Source: Pseudomonadota bacterium
Lineage (GTDB): Bacteria; Desulfobacterota; Desulfobulbia; Desulfobulbales; SURF-16
Assembly (NCBI GenBank): GCA_030597865.1
Contig: JAUVQZ010000007.1
Coordinates: 1 to 29,648 of the forward strand
Direction of reading: 5' to 3'
Length of the DNA: 29,648 nucleotides
The notes beneath the pieces were generated by a model that was not told the origin of the DNA, searched no databases, and was given only the letters and a program-made list of their open reading frames with translations. This document shows positions 15,940 to 23,016 of the stretch, one piece after another. The position numbers and the translations under genes were made by a program. Position 1 is the stretch's first letter, and each line of letters opens with the position of its first letter.

Positions 15940-17115
15940 TTAGTACAAAAAATAGGCTCGGCGCATCTGATCAAATCCGTGCAGGGCATCCTGCCAGCTC
16001 TCCTCAAGCTCAAGGATGTTCTCCCCCTCCTCCAGGGCCATACGGAGCTGTTGGCTGCCCAGGATCAGATCCATAGGTAATATATCATACTCATACTCAT
16101 AGGGGGGCTGTTTATAGTCAAAAAGTTCCGGATATAAGGCCCCTATGGCCTGGAGCAGACTCAGGGTGGTCCGATAGGGCATGAAGCGGGTCGGATCTGT
16201 GACATGGAGCTGAAAACCGTTACAGACCTGGCCCTGCCATTTATGGAAGGTGGGTTCAAATTGCAGGGGCCGTAAAAAGGCGCCAGGGAGCGGGGTCTGG
16301 TCAAGGAACTCCAGAATATCGTCACAGTGAAAAAATGGGGCCCCAAAGAGCTCAAAGGGCAGCGAGGTGCCGCGTCCCTCCGAGATATTGGTTCCCTCCC
16401 AGATTACCTGGCCGGGATAGACCAGGGAGGCGGCATAGCTCGGCATATTGGGGGAGGGAAAGAGCCAGGGCAGCTTACAGTCAGGAAAATGCATGCCCCG
16501 CTGCCAGCCCTTCATTTTAACGACATGGAGATCAGCGCCGATCTTGAAATGATCGTTAAAGAGCAGGGCCAGCTCGCCAAAGGTGAGGCCGTGGCGCATG
16601 GGCAGCGGATAGAGACCAACAAAGGAGCGATACTCCCCCTCAAGGAGATTACCCTCCACACTCTCGCCACCGATGGGATTGGGCCGGTCAAGGACCACAA
16701 CCCCCTTGCCTGCGGCGGCGGCAGCCTCGAGCATATAGGCCAGGGTATACATGAAGGTGTAGACCCGGGTGCCGACATCGACAATATCAATAAGAACCAC
16801 ATCAACATAATCCATCATTGCCGGGGTTGGCTTGCGCGTCTCGCCATAAAGACTGAAAACCGGCAGGCCGCTGACCTGATCCAGGTCATGGTCCGACTCC
16901 ACCATATTGTCCTGCTTTTCGGCAAAAAAACCGTGCTGCGGAGAGAAAAGGCAGCGGAGCTGATCGGGAAAGGCGGCCATGACAAGATCACGGCTATGGC
17001 GGAAGGTGCTATCCGTGGAGGCCTGGTTGCATAAAAGTCCAAGACGTTTATCTTTTAAGAAAGGCAGGGACGAGGCCAGGAGTTGTTCAATTCCAAGGGA
17101 GATCATGGGCAACAA
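15940..17115 (-). CDS. DUF1343 / NamZ-like exo-beta-N-acetylmuramidase family protein
   Basis: A 391-residue protein of the DUF1343 family, whose characterised member is Bacillus NamZ (YbbC), an exo-lytic N-acetylmuramidase in peptidoglycan turnover. Visible signatures: 'LGLLCNQAST', 'LFSPQHGFF', 'VLIDIVDVGTRVYTFMYT', 'VVVLDRPNPIGG', 'EGEYRSFVGLYPLPMRHGLT' and 'WEGTNISEGRGTSLPFE'. The usual D-x-QDVG motif reads DIVDVG here. There is no signal peptide, so it is probably cytoplasmic and would act on imported muropeptide fragments. It is first in the minus-strand cluster with bpt, ispH-ubiA and ftsY, divergent from cooC. Confidence 0.88.
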   Translation of the reverse strand: MLPMISLGIEQLLASSLPFLKDKRLGLLCNQASTDSTFRHSRDLVMAAFPDQLRCLFSPQHGFFAEKQDNMVESDHDLDQVSGLPVFSLYGETRKPTPAMMDYVDVVLIDIVDVGTRVYTFMYTLAYMLEAAAAAGKGVVVLDRPNPIGGESVEGNLLEGEYRSFVGLYPLPMRHGLTFGELALLFNDHFKIGADLHVVKMKGWQRGMHFPDCKLPWLFPSPNMPSYAASLVYPGQVIWEGTNISEGRGTSLPFELFGAPFFHCDDILEFLDQTPLPGAFLRPLQFEPTFHKWQGQVCNGFQLHVTDPTRFMPYRTTLSLLQAIGALYPELFDYKQPPYEYEYDILPMDLILGSQQLRMALEEGENILELEESWQDALHGFDQMRRAYFLY

Positions 17116-17179
17116 TCACCTAAAATATTGCAGAATAAGCAAGAGCTTCGTATAAAGCCTAGATATTAGTGTATTTTCT

Positions 17180-17214
17180 GCAATGATTACAGCCTATTTT
17201 CCCATAATCATTGC
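17180..17214. promoter_or_regulatory. Perfect 10-bp inverted repeat in the namZ-like/cooC divergent region
   Basis: GCAATGATTA (17180-17189) and its exact reverse complement TAATCATTGC (17205-17214) are separated by 15 bases. The dyad lies mid-way between two divergent genes (65 bp from the minus-strand start, 58 bp from the cooC start), a normal place for an operator serving one or both. No known regulator consensus was recognised. As RNA it could also form a ten-pair hairpin. Confidence 0.55.
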
Positions 17215-17272
17215 CGGGCACCTTGAAAAGGCGCCTCAAAACAACTGAGATTTCAGAGTAAGGATAAATAAT

Positions 17273-18028
17273 ATGAAAATTGCAATTGCCGGCAAAGGTG
17301 GCGTGGGCAAGACAACCATCATGGCCCTGATCGCCAAGGAGTTACAGCGGGCTGGCAAGGAGGTGCTGATCATTGACGCCGACCCCAGCCCCCACATGGC
17401 CCAGACCCTTGGCTTTGATAATATCGATGAGATCACCCCCATTGCCGACATGGCCGCCCTGCTGGGGGAACGGGCCGGCAAGGTGGCGGGCTCTCCCTTT
17501 TACAATATCAATCCCCAGGTCGATGACCTTCTCGCTGACTTCATGGTGGAAAAGGACGGCCTCCGGCTCATGGTGCTCGGCGCCATCCAGACCGCCGAAG
17601 GAGGTTGCGCCTGCCCGGAAAACACGGTGCTGAAGAGGCTGCTCACCAAACTTCTGCTCAGCCCGTCCCAGGCCATCCTGCTCGACATGGAGGCCGGCGT
17701 CGAACATTTGGGCCGGGGCACCATAGTAAGCGTTGACGAGCTCTTCATCGTCGTCATACCATCAAACTCCAGCATCAGAACGGCGCAGAAGGTCTATGAA
17801 CTGGCCCAGCAGGCGGACATCAAGGATATCTCCTTTGTGGGCAACCTGGTGGAGGATGAGGATGACAGGTCCTTTCTAAAGGAGGGCCTTGCCAAGGCGC
17901 CGGTGGCCTATTTCCCCAACTCCCAGGTCATCCGCCAACAGGAACGGCAGGGAACCCCCATGGAGATTGATGCCGATCCCCAGGCCAGCCAGGCCGCCCA
18001 GGACGTCCTGGACTATCTCAGCACCTAA
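17273..18028 (+). CDS. cooC: CooC-type nickel-insertion ATPase for carbon monoxide dehydrogenase
   Basis: A 251-residue MinD/NifH-class P-loop ATPase. The deviant Walker A 'GKGGVGKTT' spans residues 7-15 with signature Lys8. 'LIIDADPSPHMAQTLG' supplies the switch I and dimer region. Cys112-x-Cys114 in 'GGCACPE' is the CxC pair that binds nickel or zinc across the CooC dimer; the numbering agrees with what I recall for CooC1 of Carboxydothermus. 'ILLDMEAGVEHLGRGT' is also CooC-typical. It should load Ni into the C-cluster of carbon monoxide dehydrogenase. No cooS/acsA is in the window, so it acts at a distance. AAGGAT lies upstream of the ATG. It converges on the zinc-ribbon gene with a 6-nt gap. 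Confidence 0.88.
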   Translation: MKIAIAGKGGVGKTTIMALIAKELQRAGKEVLIIDADPSPHMAQTLGFDNIDEITPIADMAALLGERAGKVAGSPFYNINPQVDDLLADFMVEKDGLRLMVLGAIQTAEGGCACPENTVLKRLLTKLLLSPSQAILLDMEAGVEHLGRGTIVSVDELFIVVIPSNSSIRTAQKVYELAQQADIKDISFVGNLVEDEDDRSFLKEGLAKAPVAYFPNSQVIRQQERQGTPMEIDADPQASQAAQDVLDYLST

Positions 18029-18034
18029 GCCTTT

Positions 18035-18553
18035 CTAGGCAAAACAAAGGCCACAGTCAGGGCAGGTGGTGGTGGTCTCAAACTCAAAGCCGCAGGCCGG
18101 GCAGATGGCATGGCTGGCATCCTGGTTAAACACCGCGTCACAGGTGCTGGTGTCATAATCATCGAGGCCGGTTGCCCTCTGAAAATCTTCCTGGATCAGG
18201 GCCGCAGCAGCCATGGCATCCTCCCTGCGCACCTGTAGGAAAAAGGTGGTGGGACAGCAGCCCTTATTGCAGCCACCCTCGTCACCAACGATCATCATGC
18301 CGATATTCTCCCCCAGGAAGGCCTTTTCAAACTTTTTCAGGTCAGCCAGAGGGCCCTTGTGGATGGTGACAATATCATCATCGGCGCTGAGCGCCCCACG
18401 GCGGCTATTGCGGTCCTGCTGTGAACGGTTCCCCAAGTCCTGCATCTCAGCACCACCCAAAAGGGGCAGCTTGCACGAGGCGCAGGTTATAATATCAGAC
18501 CGGTACTCGTCCTGGCATTGGGGACAATATTTTAAATCAGCTTCGTATCTCAT
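18035..18553 (-). CDS. Double zinc-ribbon protein with a DUF2007-like centre
   Basis: A 172-residue protein with a zinc ribbon at each end: 'CPQCQDEYRSDIITCASC' near residues 11-28 and 'CPACGFEFETTTTCPDC' near the C-terminus. Between them, about residues 58-130, is an alpha/beta stretch ('IVTIHKGPLADLKKFEKAFLGENI', 'FFLQVRREDAMAAAALIQED') resembling DUF2007, a small putative signalling domain. An extra 'GGCNKGCCP' cluster lies in the middle. The Shine-Dalgarno AAGGA overlaps the stop of hslU (11-nt gap), so it is the last gene of the xerC-hslV-hslU transcript or at least coupled to hslU. Function unknown; an adaptor or metal-sensing role is only a guess. Confidence 0.75.
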   Translation of the reverse strand: MRYEADLKYCPQCQDEYRSDIITCASCKLPLLGGAEMQDLGNRSQQDRNSRRGALSADDDIVTIHKGPLADLKKFEKAFLGENIGMMIVGDEGGCNKGCCPTTFFLQVRREDAMAAAALIQEDFQRATGLDDYDTSTCDAVFNQDASHAICPACGFEFETTTTCPDCGLCFA

Positions 18554-18564
18554 ATTATTTTTCC

Positions 18565-19926
18565 TTAGAGGATATAACGGCTCAGGTCCTGGTCCTCTGA
18601 AATATCGCTTAATTGTTTTTCAACATAGTCGGCACTGACGACAAATTTCTCATCAGCCATACCAGGGGCATCAAAGGAGACGTCCTCAAGCAGCCGCTCC
18701 AGGATGGTATGCAGCCTTCTGGCCCCGATATTTTCCGTCTTTTCATTGACACTGGCCGCCATCCTGGCCATGGCCCGAATGGCCCCCTCCTCAAACTCAA
18801 GCTCAACACCCTCTGTGGCCAGCAGGGCCACGTACTGCTTAATAAGGGCATTCTCCGGCTCGGTGAGGATACGGTAAAACTCCTCCTCGCCCAGGGCGTC
18901 AAGCTCCACCCGGACCGGGAAGCGGCCCTGGAGCTCCGGCACCAGATCAGAGGGTTTACTGGTATGGAAGGCGCCACTGGCAATAAAGAGGATATGGTCG
19001 GTCTTGACCATGCCGTATTTGGTGGTCACCGTGGATCCCTCAACAATGGGCAGTAAATCACGCTGGACCCCCTCCCTGGACACCTCGCCGGACGATGAGG
19101 AACCCGCAGCACCGCGGGAGGCGATCTTATCGATCTCATCAAGGAAGATGATGCCGGTCTGCTCAACGCGCTGCACGGCAAGGCGGGTCACCTTTTCCAT
19201 ATCAATGAGCTTTTCAGCCTCCTGTTTCTCCAGGAGAATCAAGGCATCTTTCACCGGCAGCTTACGACGCTCGCTCTTCTTGGGGAAGAGATTGGAAAAC
19301 ATATCCTTCATGGACGAGCCCATATTATCCATGGGCCCGGAGGAGAGAATCTCCACCATGGGCATGGCAGGGGCGGCCTGGTCGACGTCCATCTCCACCT
19401 CGCGCCCATCAAGCTTGCCCTCATCCAGCATGACCCGGAACTTCTCACGGGTGGGTGAGGCGGCCGGATCGTTGACATCAACCCCGGCAGTGGTGGGCGG
19501 AGGCGGCACCAGCAGATCCAAAACCCGTTCCCGGGCCATCTTTTTGGCCATTTGCTCCACCACCTCAGACTCCTCTTGCTTGACCAGGTTAATGGCAAGA
19601 TCGGCAAGATCGCGGATCATGGACTCCACGTCACGGCCCACATAGCCCACCTCAGTGAACTTTGTGGCCTCGACCTTGAGAAAGGGCGAACGGTCGAGCT
19701 GGGCCAGACGACGGGCGATTTCCGTCTTACCGACACCGGTGGGGCCGATCATGATGATATTTTTCGGGGCAATCTCGTCACGCAGGGGCTGGGGCACCTG
19801 CTGGCGCCGCCACCTGTTGCGCAGGGCCACAGCCACAAAACGCTTGGCATCGGCCTGGCCAACGATAAATTTATCCAGCAGGGTGACAATTTCCTGGGGG
19901 GTGAGGGCTTTTATTTTTGGGCTCAT
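18565..19926 (-). CDS. hslU: ATP-dependent protease ATPase subunit HslU
   Basis: A 453-residue AAA+ unfoldase that feeds substrates to HslV. Walker A 'GPTGVGKTE' is at residues 61-69, the pore loop 'GYVG' at 94-97, Walker B 'IIFLDEIDKIA', and the C-terminal 'SRYIL' tail that docks into HslV and activates it. The insertion (I) domain, about 110-240, is present. A longer frame reaches 19965, but ATG 19926 overlaps the hslV stop as ATGA, fits the family N-terminus ('LTPQEIVTLLDKFIVGQ') and gives the right length. Translational coupling to hslV is clear. Confidence 0.97.
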   Translation of the reverse strand: MSPKIKALTPQEIVTLLDKFIVGQADAKRFVAVALRNRWRRQQVPQPLRDEIAPKNIIMIGPTGVGKTEIARRLAQLDRSPFLKVEATKFTEVGYVGRDVESMIRDLADLAINLVKQEESEVVEQMAKKMARERVLDLLVPPPPTTAGVDVNDPAASPTREKFRVMLDEGKLDGREVEMDVDQAAPAMPMVEILSSGPMDNMGSSMKDMFSNLFPKKSERRKLPVKDALILLEKQEAEKLIDMEKVTRLAVQRVEQTGIIFLDEIDKIASRGAAGSSSSGEVSREGVQRDLLPIVEGSTVTTKYGMVKTDHILFIASGAFHTSKPSDLVPELQGRFPVRVELDALGEEEFYRILTEPENALIKQYVALLATEGVELEFEEGAIRAMARMAASVNEKTENIGARRLHTILERLLEDVSFDAPGMADEKFVVSADYVEKQLSDISEDQDLSRYIL

Positions 19927-20462
19927 ACTTTTTCCACCACAATATTGGTGTTGGTATACACACATATAGAACCGGCTATCTCCATGGCAGCCCGGCAGAT
20001 TCCTTCGGCATCAAGATCACTATGGGAAATCAAGGCCTTGGCAGCAGACTGGGCATAGACACCTCCGGAGCCAATGGCGAGAATGCCGTCATCAGACTCA
20101 ATAACATCACCGGTGCCGGTGAGCAGCAGGGAATACTCCTCGTCTGCGGCAACGAGCATGGCCTCCAGACGGCGCAGCATCTTGTCTGTGCGCCAGTCCT
20201 TGGCAAGTTCCACCGAGGCCCGCATGAGATTGCCGTTAAACTGTTCCAGCTTATGCTCGAGCTTGTCAAAAAGGGTGAAGGCATCGGCCGTGGCCCCGGC
20301 AAAACCGGTGACCACCTTATTATGAAAGAGACGACGCACCTTGCGGGCCTCATGCTTCATGATGGTATTACCTAGGGAGACCTGGCCGTCACCGGCCATC
20401 ACCACCTCGCCCCTATGGCGCACACAGATTATTGTTGTTGATCGTATTATTGGTTTTTCCAT
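19923..20462 (-). CDS. hslV: ATP-dependent protease peptidase subunit HslV
   Basis: A 179-residue proteasome-beta-like threonine peptidase. After a propeptide of about eight residues, the mature protein would start at Thr9 of 'TTIICVRHRGEVVMAGDGQVSLG'. 'KVVTGFAGATADAFTLF', 'ELAKDWRTDKMLR' and 'AIGSGGVYAQSAAKAL' are all family hallmarks. Upstream in-frame starts would add 37 residues with no homology, so ATG 20462 is chosen, although its Shine-Dalgarno is weak. Order xerC-hslV-hslU is the conserved codV-clpQ-clpY arrangement known from Bacillus. An 18-bp dyad lies 38 bp before the start. Confidence 0.96.
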   Translation of the reverse strand: MEKPIIRSTTIICVRHRGEVVMAGDGQVSLGNTIMKHEARKVRRLFHNKVVTGFAGATADAFTLFDKLEHKLEQFNGNLMRASVELAKDWRTDKMLRRLEAMLVAADEEYSLLLTGTGDVIESDDGILAIGSGGVYAQSAAKALISHSDLDAEGICRAAMEIAGSICVYTNTNIVVEKV

Positions 20463-20499
20463 TTTCTTAAATGTCTTTAAAAAGGTTTTATTGAATGTG

Positions 20500-20517
20500 T
20501 TTTCACAGATGTGAAAA
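20500..20517. promoter_or_regulatory. 18-bp dyad upstream of hslV
   Basis: TTTTCACA-GA-TGTGAAAA: two perfect eight-base arms with a two-base centre, 38 bp before the hslV ATG. The arm order (TCACA then TGTGA) is the inverse of a CRP site and it does not match CIRCE or FNR. It could be the operator of an unidentified regulator of hslVU. Confidence 0.45.
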
Positions 20518-20564
20518 ACGTAGCGAGCGACGGAAAGACAAGGTGCTGTGAAACAAATGCCCTT

Positions 20565-20667
20565 GGGGTACAAAAATGGATGAAAAAGCGGAGTTTACGA
20601 ATGTAAATGAGCATTTCGGAGTCTCGCAAACTCGCTTACCTGAAGACATTTTTCCCTCGGTACCCCC
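20565..20667. repeat. Imperfect inverted-repeat element between xerC and hslV
   Basis: GGGGTACAAAAATG (20565-20578) is mirrored by CATTTTT and GTACCCC with a six-base insertion (20647-20667). The interior carries 'GGAGTTTACGAATGTAAATG' and 'GCATTTCGGAGTCTCG'. The whole looks like a dispersed palindromic intergenic element rather than coding DNA. Part of it (AGACTCCGAA on the opposite strand) recurs near 22927-22936, upstream of dxs. Copy number elsewhere is unknown. Confidence 0.4.
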
Positions 20668-20706
20668 TTGAGGGGTAAACGCAGTATTTCCTAGCGCAGT
20701 AGTTTT

Positions 20707-21615
20707 TCATGCTTTGGGATGGGCCTTGTCATACACCGCCATAAGATGGTCCACGGTCAGATGGGTGTATTTCTGGGTGGTGGAGAGGCTGGCATGGCCC
20801 AATAGTTCCTGCACCACCCGCAGATCAGCGCCCATCTCCAGGAGATGGGTGGCAAAGGAGTGACGCAGGGCATGGGGGGTAACCGGCGCTGTAATCCCGG
20901 CCCGGATCGCATAGCCCTGCACCATCCTCTCCACGGACCTGGTTGTCAGTCGTCCCCCCCGGTTATTAAGGAAAATGGCCTCCCCATCCACCTTCTTACC
21001 CTGCGCCCTCCTCTTGGCAAGGAGCAGGGCGCGCCTGTCGAGATAGAGGGTAAGGGCCTCAAGGGCCTGGGAGCCCACCGGAATGAGCCTCTCCTTTTTT
21101 CCTTTGCCGGAAACCTTAACCATTCCAGCGCCAAAATCAACCTGATCCACATTAAGATTTACAATTTCCGCCACCCGCATCCCGGTGGAATAGAGAAGCT
21201 CCAGCAGGGCCGTGTCGCGGCGCTGAAATTGATCCTGGGCCCCAGGTTCTTCCAGGAGGCTGAAAACCTCATCAACGCTTAAAAAAACCGGGATATGCTT
21301 GCCAAGCTTGGGCATGGAAACAGAGGCCGTGGGATCAACAGTAAGCACCTCCTGGCGGAGAAGATAACGAAAAAAGCTACGCAGGGCCGAGATCTTGCGG
21401 GCCACGGAATTGGCCTTATTTCTGCCATTCAGATAAAACACCCAGGCCCTGATGTCTTTGGCATCAAGACCTGCGAGCTTCTTATCGCCGCTAAAGGCCA
21501 TAAACTCGCGAATATCACGCTGATAATTATCAACCGTATGGCCTGAGTAGCCTTTCTCCACGGTGAGCCAGGAGAGAAAAAGGGGCAGGTAGGTATCGCT
21601 TTTTTTTTGAGCCAA
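20707..21615 (-). CDS. xerC: Tyrosine recombinase XerC
   Basis: A 302-residue tyrosine recombinase that resolves chromosome dimers at dif with XerD. The N-terminal SAM-like core-binding domain (about residues 8-90) is followed by the catalytic domain with Arg147 ('STGMRVAE'), Lys171 ('SGKGKKERLIP'), His248/Arg251 ('HALRHSFATHLL'), His274 ('LLGHASL') and nucleophile Tyr283 ('TTQKYTHL'). All six are intact. The position before hslVU identifies it as the housekeeping XerC/CodV type. The start appears to be TTG 21615, with GGGAG eight bases upstream. A run of nine A follows the second codon. Confidence 0.93.
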   Translation of the reverse strand: MAQKKSDTYLPLFLSWLTVEKGYSGHTVDNYQRDIREFMAFSGDKKLAGLDAKDIRAWVFYLNGRNKANSVARKISALRSFFRYLLRQEVLTVDPTASVSMPKLGKHIPVFLSVDEVFSLLEEPGAQDQFQRRDTALLELLYSTGMRVAEIVNLNVDQVDFGAGMVKVSGKGKKERLIPVGSQALEALTLYLDRRALLLAKRRAQGKKVDGEAIFLNNRGGRLTTRSVERMVQGYAIRAGITAPVTPHALRHSFATHLLEMGADLRVVQELLGHASLSTTQKYTHLTVDHLMAVYDKAHPKA

Positions 21616-21768
21616 AGGTCATTCTCCCATTTTCCACTGATGCCAACTGTCATTTTGACGACCACTTGACAACTACCACAGCCATGATTTTTTTTAAACC
21701 GTTGCCAGCCATGGGTTATTCATTTATTATGGCAGCCTTTGTCACACAACCTATCAACGGGTAAGCTA

Positions 21769-22002
21769 ATGGCCAGAAAAACCTTTGAAGATGCCCTTGA
21801 AAGGCTTGGAGAGATCACCCATGATCTTGAAAGCGGGGAACTCAGCCTTGAGGCCAGCTTAAAAAAATTTGAAGAGGGTATCAAGCTTGCCCAGTTCTGC
21901 AACAGCAAGCTTGATGATTGCCAGCACAAGGTCTCTCTTCTTCTCGAAAAAAACGGCTCTCTCACCGAGACCCCCTTTGACAGCCACGGTAATGGATCTT
22001 AA
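21769..22002 (+). CDS. xseB: Exodeoxyribonuclease VII small subunit
   Basis: A 77-residue helical protein, the small subunit that coats the large XseA subunit of the single-strand exonuclease VII. The hallmark 'FEDALERLGEITHDLESGELSLEASLKKFEEGIKL' follows the start directly. ATG 21769 gives the family length; a longer TTG-started frame (21739) adds only unrelated residues. Its 3' end overlaps the start of ispA by 11 nt. xseB-ispA-dxs is a conserved bacterial gene order. xseA is not in the window. Confidence 0.95.
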   Translation: MARKTFEDALERLGEITHDLESGELSLEASLKKFEEGIKLAQFCNSKLDDCQHKVSLLLEKNGSLTETPFDSHGNGS

Positions 22003-22882
22003 ATCCTATCTTCAGACAAAACGTTCCATCGTTGAGCAGGCCTTGCAGGATGTCATGCTCAAACCCGAGGGACTGCTTGCCGACCATATCCAGGCCATGT
22101 CCTACTCCCTTTTTGCCGGCGGCAAACGGGTGCGTCCCATCCTATGTATTGCCGCAGCCGAGTCCCTGGACACTGACCTTAACGGCCTGCTGCCTGTGGC
22201 AACCACTCTGGAGTTTATCCATACCTACTCCCTGATCCATGACGACCTGCCAGCCATGGATAACGACGAGCTCAGGCGCGGCAAACCAACCAACCATATC
22301 GTTTACGGTGAGGCCGAGGCCATCCTGGCCGGTGACGGCCTGCTCACCATGGCCTTTGAGATTTTAAGTGATCCTGACCTAGGCACCCGGCTTGGCGCTG
22401 AAAAACAGCTTCGGCTCATCCACATCCTGTCCAGCGCTGCCGGCCCCCAGGGCATGGTGGGCGGCCAGGCCATTGATATTGCCTCAGAGGGTAAAGAGAT
22501 ACCCTTTGACACCCTGCGTTACCTTCACCGCTGCAAGACAGGCGCCCTGATCACGGCAGCCGTGCAGATGGGGGCTGTTCTCGGCAATGCCAACCAGGAA
22601 CAATTCCAGGCCTTAACCGACTACGGTCGTAATATCGGCCTTGCCTTCCAGATCGTTGATGATCTACTCGATGTGGAGGGAACCACCGAACAGCTTGGTA
22701 AAAAGGCCGGTTCTGACGCCGCTCTCAAAAAGGCCACCTACCCTGCCCTTTTCGGCCTTGAAGAAACCAAAAAAAGGGCCCAGGCCGCCGTTGCTGCCGC
22801 CATCACGGCCCTGGAGTCATTTGACATGAAAGCAGATCCCCTCCGGGAGATCGCCAACTATATATATTTTCGTAAACGCTAG
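21992..22882 (+). CDS. ispA: Short-chain polyprenyl diphosphate synthase (farnesyl/geranylgeranyl diphosphate synthase)
   Basis: A 296-residue trans-prenyltransferase that joins IPP to allylic diphosphates. The first aspartate-rich motif is Asp84-Asp85-x4-Asp90 ('HDDLPAMDNDELRRGKPT') with the two-residue insertion typical of bacterial FPP synthases. The second is 'FQIVDDLLDVEG'. 'GGKRVRP' binds IPP, and the C-terminal basic tail ends 'FRKR'. Exact chain length cannot be settled from sequence. ATG 21992 is used; the longer frame back to 21869 lies inside xseB and is a shadow. Translation is coupled by the overlap with xseB. Confidence 0.94.
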   Translation: MDLKSYLQTKRSIVEQALQDVMLKPEGLLADHIQAMSYSLFAGGKRVRPILCIAAAESLDTDLNGLLPVATTLEFIHTYSLIHDDLPAMDNDELRRGKPTNHIVYGEAEAILAGDGLLTMAFEILSDPDLGTRLGAEKQLRLIHILSSAAGPQGMVGGQAIDIASEGKEIPFDTLRYLHRCKTGALITAAVQMGAVLGNANQEQFQALTDYGRNIGLAFQIVDDLLDVEGTTEQLGKKAGSDAALKKATYPALFGLEETKKRAQAAVAAAITALESFDMKADPLREIANYIYFRKR

Positions 22883-23010
22883 GAGCCTGCCGGACTTAGA
22901 CATACATCCACTGCAGGTAAGCGCCAGACTCCGAATTCGAGAAATCGAGACTAAACCCTCGCTACGATTCTCTAAGTTCAATAGCCCCCTAGGCTTTTGA
23001 GGACCCTGAT
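22883..23010 (+). other. ispA-dxs spacer with an imperfect hairpin
   Basis: Unlike the xseB/ispA overlap, ispA and dxs are separated by about 130 bp. The spacer includes GAGAAATCGAG and CTCGCTACGATTCTC as imperfect arms, plus an outer pair ACTTAGA/TCTAAGT. AGACTCCGAA is shared with the element between xerC and hslV (reverse strand). It is probably a small dispersed repeat. Confidence 0.35.
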
Positions 23011-23016
23011 TTGACC

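Noticed and set aside
16327..17034. 235-codon plus-strand frame opposite the DUF1343 gene
   Set aside because: Antisense shadow; it shows no recognisable domain and no suitable ribosome site.
21600..21608. Run of nine A near the start of xerC as a phase-variation switch with an ATG at 21622 in another frame
   Set aside because: That ATG is only one or two bases from the GGGAG site, whereas TTG 21615 is at the normal distance; housekeeping xerC is not expected to phase-vary.
20707..21615. Tyrosine recombinase as an integrase marking a mobile element
   Set aside because: The conserved order with hslV and hslU and full XerC-type motifs indicate the housekeeping recombinase; no attachment repeats or cargo were seen.
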